From NCBI GenBank assembly GCA_965659285.1, contig CBFHWB010000011.1:1-39645 (forward strand): a stretch of DNA of 39,645 nucleotides, in the 5' to 3' direction. Made by a program: the position numbers and the translations under genes. Shown here piece after piece: positions 14,978-22,500 of the stretch (within the stretch, counting starts at the first letter, position 1; each line of letters opens with the position of its first letter). The notes below the pieces were generated by a model that saw nothing but the letters and a program-made list of their open reading frames with translations, was not told the origin of the DNA and did not search any database. The stretch comes from UBA8108 sp965659285. GTDB taxonomy: Bacteria > Planctomycetota > UBA8108.

Positions 14978-16450
14978 TCATTCCCGAGGCTTCTTCTTCA
15001 GTTCTCGCAGGGTCTCGGCCTCGGGGAGCGAGCCATAGGCCGCGTCGAGAGGGAAGCAGCCGCTGACCAGGCCGCCGCGCGGGGCGGTGGTGCAGTCGCT
15101 GAAGGTTCGGCAGATACGCTTGCGCGCAAGCTCACCGCGTTCGAGTGTATCTGCTGGCAGGTCGGGGTAGCTCAGGGCCATGCGGCCGATGCCGACAAGG
15201 TCCATCCAGCCATCGCGAACGAGGCCTTGGGCGACATGAGGCAGGTACTCCTGCAGGTAGGAGAGGGCCGAGCCGGCCACCACCATCCCGGGGCATTTCT
15301 GCTTGAGGGCGCGGGTAGCGTGCAGGTGCCGGGCGACGCTTCGGAGAGGGTCCTCCGGCGGCAGGTAGCCGTCCGATGGAGGGTAGAGAGCCGGTCTCTG
15401 CAGGTGGGGATTGTAATACGGGCTTCCGCCGGAGAGATTGACGAGCCGGATGCCGAGCTCCTCGAGCAGCGCCAGGAAGGCGTGCCCTTCTGAGAGATCC
15501 TGCTCAACGGGATTGGCCATGTCGACTCCGAATCCAAGGCGATAGGGCTCCCCTTCGGGGCAATGTTCCGGGACGCCCTCCTCGCCATCTCCGCCCTGGC
15601 GGAAGGGTATGCTGTCGAAAATACTGACCCTTACCGCGACATGAAGGCCCTGAGCCTCCCGCCGGATTCCGCTGACGATCTCTCGCAGAATCCGGGTGCG
15701 ATTTTCAAGCGAGCCGCCGTAGGGTCCGGGCCGTGTATGGGCTCCGAGAAATTCATGCAGGAGATAGCCATGGCAATGCTTGATGTCGACAAAGTCGAAG
15801 CCCAGCTCCCTGGCGCGGACAGCGCCGGCGATGAAGCTCTCGATGAGGTCTTCGACCTCGGAGTCGTCGAGGATCGCCGAATCGTCTGTGACGCCAACGC
15901 GGGCATCCAGCAGCGGGTGACGAAAGGCGATCCTTGGCCGTCCGCCGCCGTCTTTTCCGGGCCGGGCGAATCGTCCCGAGTGGGTGAGCTGGAGCCCGGC
16001 GATGGGCTCCGAGGTCGAGCCGAAGCGGTCGCGATGGGCCTCCAGGAGAACATCGCGGAGCTTCTCCAGGCCGGCCAATGTGTGTTCGGCGATGACCAGC
16101 TGGTTAGGGTTCGCGCGCCCCTCCGCCTCCACGGCGACCGCTTCTCCGCCCCAGATCAGCTGGGCGCCGCTGATCCCGAAGCGTCGCCAGCGCCGCAGGG
16201 TGAGCTCCCCGGGGTTGCCGTCCTCGGCGCCATCCCAGCCTTCCATGGGCTGTATCATCCAGCGGTTCGAGGCAATTTTTCCGCAGATCTCCAGGCTCTT
16301 TGCCAGGGGGGATCCGGGGGCACGGAGGATTTCGTTGTCGACTGGAACCTCCGGGCAGAGTTCGTGAAGATGCCCGCGGAAGCTGTCGACATCGCGATGG
16401 GAGCCCACGCGGGTGTAGCGCGAATAGCTTGAGCTGGAGTCTGGGGTCAT
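14978..16450 (-). CDS. Old-yellow-enzyme family NADH:flavin oxidoreductase
   Basis: This 490-residue protein is an FMN-binding TIM barrel of the OYE / 2,4-dienoyl-CoA-reductase type, which reduces activated C=C bonds. Typical blocks are NRWMIQPMEGWDG near the start, GLQLTHSGRFARP, DIKHCHGYLLHEFLGAHTR (the His pair of the active-site region), PYGGSLENRTRILREIVSGIR in two halves, and near the end LVGIGRMALSYPD. After the barrel comes a small Cys cluster, CRTFSDCTTAPRGG and SGCFPLD, resembling a metal or Fe-S site. The second flavin/NADH domain of the full 2,4-dienoyl-CoA reductases is absent. The substrate is unknown. The ATG at 16450 has only a weak ribosome-binding site. The SDR gene is divergent, 180 bases away. 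Confidence 0.85.
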   Translation of the reverse strand: MTPDSSSSYSRYTRVGSHRDVDSFRGHLHELCPEVPVDNEILRAPGSPLAKSLEICGKIASNRWMIQPMEGWDGAEDGNPGELTLRRWRRFGISGAQLIWGGEAVAVEAEGRANPNQLVIAEHTLAGLEKLRDVLLEAHRDRFGSTSEPIAGLQLTHSGRFARPGKDGGGRPRIAFRHPLLDARVGVTDDSAILDDSEVEDLIESFIAGAVRARELGFDFVDIKHCHGYLLHEFLGAHTRPGPYGGSLENRTRILREIVSGIRREAQGLHVAVRVSIFDSIPFRQGGDGEEGVPEHCPEGEPYRLGFGVDMANPVEQDLSEGHAFLALLEELGIRLVNLSGGSPYYNPHLQRPALYPPSDGYLPPEDPLRSVARHLHATRALKQKCPGMVVAGSALSYLQEYLPHVAQGLVRDGWMDLVGIGRMALSYPDLPADTLERGELARKRICRTFSDCTTAPRGGLVSGCFPLDAAYGSLPEAETLRELKKKPRE

Positions 16451-16630
16451 GTTCAGGACGGAACTTCCCGGCCGCAGGCGGCGGGGCCGGCGGTCTTGCC
16501 GGGGCTGGAGAATCGGATTTTACTTGCCGTAGTCACTGGGGCCGCCAAGATCTGTTCGCTCGGAGGCCGACAGGTTCTGCCTCCATCAGAATGAAAAAAA
16601 TCAACTTGTCATTATTTTTCCGGAGGCGAG

Positions 16631-17398
16631 ATGAGTTTCAGAATCGAAGGCAAGGTTGCCCTGGTCACCGGCGGTGGCCGGGACATTGGCCGGGCGTGTT
16701 GCCTGGAGCTGGCGGCAAACGGCGCGGATGTCGTGGTTAATTACCATTCCAGCTCTGAATCAGCCCTTGAGACCGTTGCCGAGATCGAGGCTCTCGGCCG
16801 CCGGGCCGTAGCGGTAAGGGCGGATGTAACGAAACCCGATGACATCCTTGCGCTAAAAGAGGCCGCGGTCGATTTCGGCGCCGGGCGCGTTGACATCCTG
16901 GTCAATAATGCCGGCGGAATTATCCGCCGCGCCTTCCTGGCCGACCTCGACCCCGAGCTGCTCGCTGAGACGTTGAAGCTCAATTTCACCAGCGTGGTGC
17001 TGTTGTGCCAGGCGATCGTCCCGGTCATGGCAGAGCATGGCGGAGGGAAGGTGATCAACATCTCCTCGGTTGCCGGTCACAATGGAGGCGCGCCGACAAC
17101 GCCTCACTACGGCCCGGCGAAGGCCGCGGTCTCGAACTTTGCCCGGACGCTCACCAAGGAATTCGGGGGGAGCAACATCCAGGTCAACAGCGTCGCGCCC
17201 GGGATTATTGACAATCGCTTTCACGAGGATCATACTCCGCCGGAGATGTTTGAGAAGCTGGTGGCCGGCGTGCCTCTCGCCCGCGCGGGAACGAATGAAG
17301 ATGTGGCCGGCGCGGTCGCGTTCCTCGCCTCGCCGAATGCCGATTACATCAGCGGCGATGTCATTCATGTGAATGGCGGGCTGTATTTTGGCCAGTAG
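16631..17398 (+). CDS. Short-chain dehydrogenase/reductase (FabG-like)
   Basis: This 255-residue classical SDR uses NAD(P)H to reduce or oxidise a carbonyl or alcohol group. The cofactor motif TGGGRDIG (13-20), the NNAG motif (92-95) and the catalytic Tyr-Lys pair Y160 and K164 in HYGPAKAA are present, with the catalytic Ser at about S146 in NISSVAG. The C-terminal GDVIHVNGG block is typical. GGAGG lies 4 bases before the ATG, a strong start. Similarity is closest to 3-oxoacyl-ACP-reductase-type enzymes, but there are no fatty-acid genes nearby, so the substrate is left open. It is divergent from the flavin oxidoreductase, and an RluA-type gene begins 13 bases after it. Confidence 0.9.
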   Translation: MSFRIEGKVALVTGGGRDIGRACCLELAANGADVVVNYHSSSESALETVAEIEALGRRAVAVRADVTKPDDILALKEAAVDFGAGRVDILVNNAGGIIRRAFLADLDPELLAETLKLNFTSVVLLCQAIVPVMAEHGGGKVINISSVAGHNGGAPTTPHYGPAKAAVSNFARTLTKEFGGSNIQVNSVAPGIIDNRFHEDHTPPEMFEKLVAGVPLARAGTNEDVAGAVAFLASPNADYISGDVIHVNGGLYFGQ

Positions 17399-17411
17399 GC
17401 CTTCGCGAATC

Positions 17412-18152
17412 ATGGACCAGGAATTCGATCCACACAGCATTCTCTTTCACGGTCACGGTCTCATCGCGGTTGATAAACCCGTGGGGGTGCCGGTTCACCG
17501 TGGGACCGGCCATGACACGGGCCTGACAGAGCTTCTCGGCGAATGGATCAGCCTCAACCCCGGGTTGCTCGATGTGCGCCCGGGGAAGAAGCTCCATCCG
17601 GTTCACCGTCTCGACCTGGAGGCCTCGGGGATCCTGCTGCTCGCGGCCAAGACCTCCGCCGCGCGTGCCGCGAAACGCGCCTTTGAGGCGCGAGAGGTTT
17701 CGAAGACCTATCTCGCGCTCGTTGCCGGCCCGATGGACTCCGTCGGCCAGTTGAAGGGGAAGATCCGCTCAAAGCTTCGCGGCAACTACCGCTACCTGCC
17801 GGCCAGCCTGAGCTACCGGCGCCTGCGCGGAGATGAGCGGATGAGCCTGGTCGAGGTTCGGCCCGAGGGAGGTCGGACCCACCAGATCCGGGCCCTGATG
17901 GCCAGGGCGGGCCGCCCGCTTGTGGGAGATCTTCGCTACGGAAAGCCGAAACCCTCGAGGCAATTCCGGGAGCGTTTCGGCATGGAACATTTCCTGCTCC
18001 ATTCCTGGCGGCTGGGGCTCCCCGAGAAGGTGATGGGCCGGCCTCTGGACCTGGAGGCGCCGCTGCCGGCGGCTTTCCATTCCGTCATTGAGCAGAAGGG
18101 CTGGGGCGCTCTCGAGCAGGGCTCGGATGGAGAATGGGTGGCCCTGGATTAG
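17412..18152 (+). CDS. RluA family pseudouridine synthase
   Basis: The enzyme converts uridine to pseudouridine in rRNA or tRNA. The 246-residue protein has the RluA signature HPVHRLDLEASGILLLA with catalytic D68 (HRLD) and the later GGRTHQIRALM block. An early DKPVGVPVH motif also fits. No S4 RNA-binding domain precedes the catalytic domain, so it resembles the short TruC/RluA forms rather than RluC or RluD. The ATG at 17412 is preferred because the frame's earlier ATG at 17373 lies inside the SDR gene. Its stop TAG interlocks with the stop TAA of the converging M50 gene (TTAG, 18149-18152). Confidence 0.88.
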   Translation: MDQEFDPHSILFHGHGLIAVDKPVGVPVHRGTGHDTGLTELLGEWISLNPGLLDVRPGKKLHPVHRLDLEASGILLLAAKTSAARAAKRAFEAREVSKTYLALVAGPMDSVGQLKGKIRSKLRGNYRYLPASLSYRRLRGDERMSLVEVRPEGGRTHQIRALMARAGRPLVGDLRYGKPKPSRQFRERFGMEHFLLHSWRLGLPEKVMGRPLDLEAPLPAAFHSVIEQKGWGALEQGSDGEWVALD

Positions 18153-18940
18153 GACGCGGGGAGATTGAAGGTCTCGCTCTCGCGGGCCACTTCCGGCACC
18201 GGGAGATCATCTTCTGGCTGGAGGACGTTTTTCAATACCACGAGGAAGAAGACGAGGCAGGCTATCAGCCAAACGGTGCCGACCACCTGCGGTTCGGCCC
18301 CGGTAAGCCGGGAGAAGGCCATGGCGTCGTTCTGGTTGAAGGCCGCCCCCTGGTCCGCAAGGATATCCCAGTAGATGTCGAAGATGGAATAGAGGCAGGT
18401 AAAGGTTCCTATCGCGCGAAGCAGCAGGATGCCTATTGTCGATGGGGCCAGGAATCCGCAGAGGACGAAGGCGACCGCGAGTCCGGAGGCGAAGGTCCTG
18501 GAATAGGAGTCGCGGATAACCGTGGTGATGGCGGCGACGAGAATCAGGGTTAACAGTCCGAAGACCAGGGGCACGAAATGTCGCGCCCTTGAGAGGTAGA
18601 GGATCATTCCTCCAACGAACATGCTGCCGAGGTAGCCCGCGGTAACGATCAGGGTCTCGCTGCCGCCCTCAGTTTCGCAGGCGCCGCCTTCGTCCGCGGT
18701 GATCAGGATCGAGATGATTTTCCCGCCTGTAAACAGAGCCATGATGCCGTGGCTGAGCTCATGGAAGAGTACAACCATGAGCTTGATGGGCTGCACCAGG
18801 GGGGAAGACCAGAGGTAGAAGACGAGGCAGGTCAACACCACCTGGAGGGCCAGGTGGCTGACAGAAAACGGGCCGTCCTTACCGGCGCCCGGAGGGCATG
18901 CCGGGGCCGTATGGCCATAGTTGGTGATTTCGTAGGACAT
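18149..18940 (-). CDS. M50-like (M50B type) membrane metallopeptidase
   Basis: This 263-residue integral membrane protein has about six hydrophobic segments. The zinc motif HELSH (H60, E61, H64) sits inside the second segment in VVLFHELSHGIMALF, and a GYLGSMFVGG block follows, as in the M50B peptidase group. Family knowledge: M50 enzymes cut substrates within the membrane, but many M50B-type members have unknown roles. No PDZ domain is present. The start at 18940 (MSYEITNYG) is chosen over an in-frame TTG at 18973; the ribosome-binding site is weak in either case. The C terminus is cytoplasmic or periplasmic and acidic (PEDDLPVPEV). The gene converges on and overlaps the RluA-type gene by 4 bases. 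Confidence 0.8.
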   Translation of the reverse strand: MSYEITNYGHTAPACPPGAGKDGPFSVSHLALQVVLTCLVFYLWSSPLVQPIKLMVVLFHELSHGIMALFTGGKIISILITADEGGACETEGGSETLIVTAGYLGSMFVGGMILYLSRARHFVPLVFGLLTLILVAAITTVIRDSYSRTFASGLAVAFVLCGFLAPSTIGILLLRAIGTFTCLYSIFDIYWDILADQGAAFNQNDAMAFSRLTGAEPQVVGTVWLIACLVFFLVVLKNVLQPEDDLPVPEVARESETFNLPAS

Positions 18941-19411
18941 CTTCTGCTCGTCGCCTCGTTTCAGACCGCCCAATCCGTTTCAGACGCGCAAATTGGGCGA
19001 AGAAATATACAACGCACAGCGGGATGAGGCACGAGGGCGGTAACGCCAGCTGTAAAGCCCTTTGATGGAAAGGCTTAAGGCTTTCTGATAAGGGGAGATG
19101 CTCAAGAATTACAGGACCAGGGCGAACGTTACCGCTCCTTGGCCTGGTGTCGAGCGCCGGGTTTGATGGTCGGGCCCAGGCTTCGTACAGGTTGATGCAC
19201 CCTGGGCGCTTCGAGCGAAACCTGAAGAGACCGGCCGGGCGGAGACGGCTTTCCCGCGTAACCACGCTCACCCCGTCGACCGGCTTCACCGCTAAATCGG
19301 TGGGTGTTTATCCAGTTGGATCGCCCTACAATGTCCGCTGGATGCGCCGGGGCCGACCTGTTATCCGGGCGGAGAAGAAATATTTTTTACCGCACTGAAC
19401 GGGAGGGTTTC
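18941..19411. other. Divergent intergenic region between the M50-like and sulfatase genes
   Basis: I can support no gene in these 471 bases. Open frames here lack start signals and family features. A 7-base tandem repeat, AAGGCTT twice at 19070-19083, and a -10-like TACAAT near 19325 are the only signals noticed, and neither is strong. The ribosome-binding site of the sulfatase (GGGAGGG, 19401-19407) lies at the right end. Confidence 0.6.
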
Positions 19412-20971
19412 TTGAGTCAATTCACAAGGCGACACCTGATCTTGATGGGGGCGCTGGCAGCTCTGTTGCCAGCCGCGGCGTTCTGCCAGGAGGAGCAGCG
19501 CAGTCTCGAACTGGAGAAGATCGAGGGGGCGAGCCCCCGGAACATCATCTTCGTACTGGCCGATGACCATCGCTACGATGCCATCGGCTTTCTTGATCAC
19601 CCATTCCTGAAGACGCCCCGCCTCGACTCGCTTGCATCGGGCGGAGCCCACTTCCCCAGCGCTTTTGTGACCACCTCGCTCTGCTCGCCGAGCAGGGCAT
19701 CCATCCTGACCGGGTTGTTCATGCACCATCACAACGTTGTGGACAACAATGATCTCGCTCCTCCGGGAACGATTTTCTTTCCCCAGTTTCTACAGAAGGC
19801 CGGCTACGAGACGGCCTTTGTCGGCAAGTGGCATATGGGAGGCGGCAGCGATGCTCCCCGCCCGGGCTTTGACCACTGGGTGAGCTTCAGGGGCCAGGGC
19901 CGCTATTACCCGGCCAAAAAATGGAAGACGATGCTGAATATCAACGGCAAGCGTGTTCCCCAGAAGGGCTATATCACCGACGAGCTGACCGACTACGCCC
20001 TCGAATGGCTCGAGGGCCGTTCGCTTAAGAAGCCGTTTTTTCTTTTCCTGTCGCACAAGGCCGTTCATGCCCGGTTTGAGCCCGCCAGGCGGCACGCCGA
20101 GCAGTACGCGGATGCCAAGATCCCTGATCCGCCAACCCAGGCGGATACTCCTGAGAACTACCGCGGCAAGCCCATGTGGGTCAAGAATCAGCGCAACAGC
20201 TGGCACGGCGTAGATTTTCCCTATCACAGCGACCTGGACGTGAAGGAGTACTATCGCAATTATTGCCGGACCCTTTCGGCGGTCGATGACAGCGTGGGCC
20301 GACTGCTCGACTGGCTGCGCGAAAAGAAGCTCGAGCAGAAAGCGCTGTTGCTCTATATGGGCGACAACGGCTTTCTTTTTGGCGAGCATGGCCTGATCGA
20401 CAAACGCAACGCCTACGAGGAGTCCATGAGGATTCCGATGCTGGCACATTGTCCGGAGCTTTTTCCAGGCGGAACGGTAGTGAAGGGGGTTGTCGCCAAC
20501 ATTGACATCGCCGCGACCTTCCTGGCCGCGGCGGGGCTGAAGGCGCCCGCCTATATGGACGGCACCAGCTTTCTCGACCTGGCCTCCGGCAAGCAGCCCC
20601 TCTCCCAGTGGCGTCAATACCTTCTCTATGAATATTACTGGGAATGGAACTTTCCCCACACCCCAACGGTGTTCGCTCTTCGCGGCAATCGCTTCAAGCT
20701 GATCGTTTATCACGGCATTTGGGACACCGATGAGCTCTACGATCTGAGCGCAGACCCCCTTGAACAGCACAACCTGATCTACGTTCGGGAGCATGCGGCC
20801 ACCGCGGCGAAGATGCGCAAGGCGCTGTACGAGCGCCTTGAGAAGAGCGGCGGCATGAGCGTCCCCTTCGGCTTCAAGCGCGGCACCGGCGCCAATCTGC
20901 GCCGCCGGGACGGCTCAAAGGCCGCGCCTTTTCCGCCTGGAGTTTTACGGGAGAAAAACGGGAAGAATTAA
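19412..20971 (+). CDS. Sulfatase, secreted (TTG start)
   Basis: This complete 519-residue type I sulfatase begins at a TTG preceded by GGGAGGG with a 4-base gap, and a signal peptide follows directly. The frame is open from 19304 but that part has no start site. The signal contains TRRHLIL, which resembles a twin-arginine motif, so Tat export is possible. Metal ligands D51 and D52 are in VLADDHR, and C91 in LCSPSRASILTG is the residue made into formylglycine. GKWHMGGG and GDNGFLFGEHGLIDK supply further active-site residues. The C-terminal ELYDLSADPLEQHNL is typical of the family. The substrate is unknown, though related enzymes act on sulfated polysaccharides. Its TAA interlocks with the stop of the converging maf gene. 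Confidence 0.93.
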   Translation: MSQFTRRHLILMGALAALLPAAAFCQEEQRSLELEKIEGASPRNIIFVLADDHRYDAIGFLDHPFLKTPRLDSLASGGAHFPSAFVTTSLCSPSRASILTGLFMHHHNVVDNNDLAPPGTIFFPQFLQKAGYETAFVGKWHMGGGSDAPRPGFDHWVSFRGQGRYYPAKKWKTMLNINGKRVPQKGYITDELTDYALEWLEGRSLKKPFFLFLSHKAVHARFEPARRHAEQYADAKIPDPPTQADTPENYRGKPMWVKNQRNSWHGVDFPYHSDLDVKEYYRNYCRTLSAVDDSVGRLLDWLREKKLEQKALLLYMGDNGFLFGEHGLIDKRNAYEESMRIPMLAHCPELFPGGTVVKGVVANIDIAATFLAAAGLKAPAYMDGTSFLDLASGKQPLSQWRQYLLYEYYWEWNFPHTPTVFALRGNRFKLIVYHGIWDTDELYDLSADPLEQHNLIYVREHAATAAKMRKALYERLEKSGGMSVPFGFKRGTGANLRRRDGSKAAPFPPGVLREKNGKN

Positions 20972-21636
20972 TCGTCAGCCTGTTCGCCGCAGGCGCCTCC
21001 CAGCTTGCATCCTGACGCGCAGGTCTGCAGCTGGTGGTCGGCGCAGGGGCATCTAAAGGAGGTTTCGGCCCCCAGCATTTCGCACATCAGCATCACGGGG
21101 AGGCCGACAATGTTCAGATAGCAGCCCCGGATCGAGGCGACCAGGTCGTGTCCCCGGGTCTGGATTCCGTAGGCGCCGGCCTTGTCGAGGGGGTCGCCTG
21201 TTCGCACATAGGCCTCGATCGCATCGTCGGTGAGTTGTCTGAAGGTGACGTGGCTGACCTCCACGGCAACCCGTGTCGGAGCGCCGTCCCGAGCGATGGC
21301 GATGGCACTGGCTACCCGGTGGACGGACCCCGAGAGCGTTCGGAGCATCTTCCGTGCCGCGCTTTTATTTTCCGGTTTGCCGAGAGTTCTTTCCTGCCCC
21401 CCCCTGACGATCGCCACGATCGTGTCGCAGCCGACGACCACATTGTCAGCTCCTGAGTCGCATTGGGAAAGCACCCACTCAGCCTTGAGCCGAGCGCGTT
21501 CCTGGCACACAGAATAGGCGGCCCCATTAACGGTTGATTCATCGACACCGTCAGGCGAGCGGGCTTCGTAAGGGAGGTCCAGCTGGTCAAACAGTTCGCG
21601 GCGTCGCGGCGAGCTGGATGCGAGTATGAGGTTCAT
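20968..21636 (-). CDS. maf: Maf family nucleotide pyrophosphatase with Cys-rich tail
   Basis: Maf proteins hydrolyse nucleoside triphosphates, including modified ones, to monophosphates and may stop cell division. The family opening ILASSSPRRRELF (4-16), D71 in VGCDTIV, the GKPENKSAARKML block and GAYGIQ near 155-159 are all present. The Maf fold ends near residue 190. The last 32 residues form an unusual tail with C196, C198, H201, C206, C210 and C216, a spacing that suggests a metal site. I do not recognise this tail as a family feature. The protein is 222 residues and cytoplasmic. The gene lies 33 bases after the J-like gene on the same strand, probably in one transcript. Confidence 0.9.
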   Translation of the reverse strand: MNLILASSSPRRRELFDQLDLPYEARSPDGVDESTVNGAAYSVCQERARLKAEWVLSQCDSGADNVVVGCDTIVAIVRGGQERTLGKPENKSAARKMLRTLSGSVHRVASAIAIARDGAPTRVAVEVSHVTFRQLTDDAIEAYVRTGDPLDKAGAYGIQTRGHDLVASIRGCYLNIVGLPVMLMCEMLGAETSFRCPCADHQLQTCASGCKLGGACGEQADD

Positions 21637-21669
21637 GGGCGGGAATCTGGTCCGGAGCGCCAGGCGCTG

Positions 21670-22281
21670 TCAGCCGAGTATGGATGCGGCGACTTCGGCC
21701 CAGTGAGTGTCACGCCGCGGAAAGCAATAATCCGGATGGCTGGAGAGGATGGCCCTGGCCTCCTGCCGCGCCTCGGGCGTCTTGAGCATCTTGTGGCTCG
21801 CCTTGATTTCTCCCAGGCGCTCCTCTCCCATCGAGCGGTGGCGAGGAGAGAACGCTGCGGGGGCATGGGCCTTGGAGAGCAGCTTGTAAGCCTCGTCGAC
21901 CTCGTCGTCGGTTGCGTTCAGGTTAACTCCGAGAAGGGCGAAATAATTGGCGTGGGGCTCTCCATCAGAACCCTTGAGGGACAAGGGTAGCGGGTTGGAA
22001 AGGTAGACCCTGTAGCTGTAGAGACTCACAACAGGGGTGACGGCTCGTTTGCAGGTCGAGATGGCTCGGCGGAAAAATGCCCTGACGGAGGCTTTTTTTG
22101 CATCGAGCAGCAAGCTCACCAGCTCGGAACAATAGCACCCCAGGACCACCTCTTTGATCTTATCGTTGGCTCCTTCCAGAAGAAAAGAGTCCAACTCGGC
22201 AGACCCCTTTTCTTCCAGGCCCGCGATCAGGCTCGAAGAAGCGGTTTTTTCAGGTATTTTAGCCGTTTTTTTTCTGGCCAT
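21670..22281 (-). CDS. Protein with degenerate DnaJ-like domain (HPD replaced by HAP)
   Basis: The 203-residue protein is a lysine-rich N-terminal helical region of unknown family plus a J-domain-like C-terminal part. The J-like part runs NYFALLGVNLNATDDEVDEAY, then KLLSKAHAP, then EIKASHKML in the order of helices I to III of DnaJ. The tripeptide HPD, needed to stimulate Hsp70 ATPase, reads HAP. By family knowledge it should not act as a normal Hsp70 co-chaperone. The ATG at 22281 is chosen; a TTG lies 15 bases earlier. No signal peptide or membrane segment is seen. It precedes maf by 33 bases. A promoter candidate lies upstream around 22391-22419. Confidence 0.6.
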   Translation of the reverse strand: MARKKTAKIPEKTASSSLIAGLEEKGSAELDSFLLEGANDKIKEVVLGCYCSELVSLLLDAKKASVRAFFRRAISTCKRAVTPVVSLYSYRVYLSNPLPLSLKGSDGEPHANYFALLGVNLNATDDEVDEAYKLLSKAHAPAAFSPRHRSMGEERLGEIKASHKMLKTPEARQEARAILSSHPDYCFPRRDTHWAEVAASILG

Positions 22282-22376
22282 GCGGAATCCATTCAAGGCT
22301 TATGGATACGGTCGTAGGTCCATTATCATCATGGATCGTATGGAGTACAGCTAATGTGTGGCTTCAGCGCTGGGCA

Positions 22377-22419
22377 TTGACAGAAGTGACAGTATAATAA
22401 TTATTTATGTAATTGTCGT
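22377..22419. promoter_or_regulatory. Divergent promoter region, AT-rich
   Basis: For the leftward gene, minus-strand ACGACA (22414-22419) and TATACT (22391-22396) are 17 bases apart. For the rightward gene, TTGACA (22377-22382) is followed 16 bases later by AATTAT (22399-22404). Bases 22391-22425 are unusually AT-rich for this DNA and include the palindrome AATAATTATT. The two genes start at 22281 and 22501. Confidence 0.45.
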
Positions 22420-22500
22420 AATGCGTCCGGTTGTCGCTTTTCAGCCGGTCTGCCCGGAAAATCAAAAGTTTCGCCTGAATTCCTTCAGCTGGTTTGATTC

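Noticed and set aside
15563..16432. A plus-strand frame opposite the flavin oxidoreductase
   Set aside because: The minus-strand protein is clearly of the OYE family; the plus frame shows no features.
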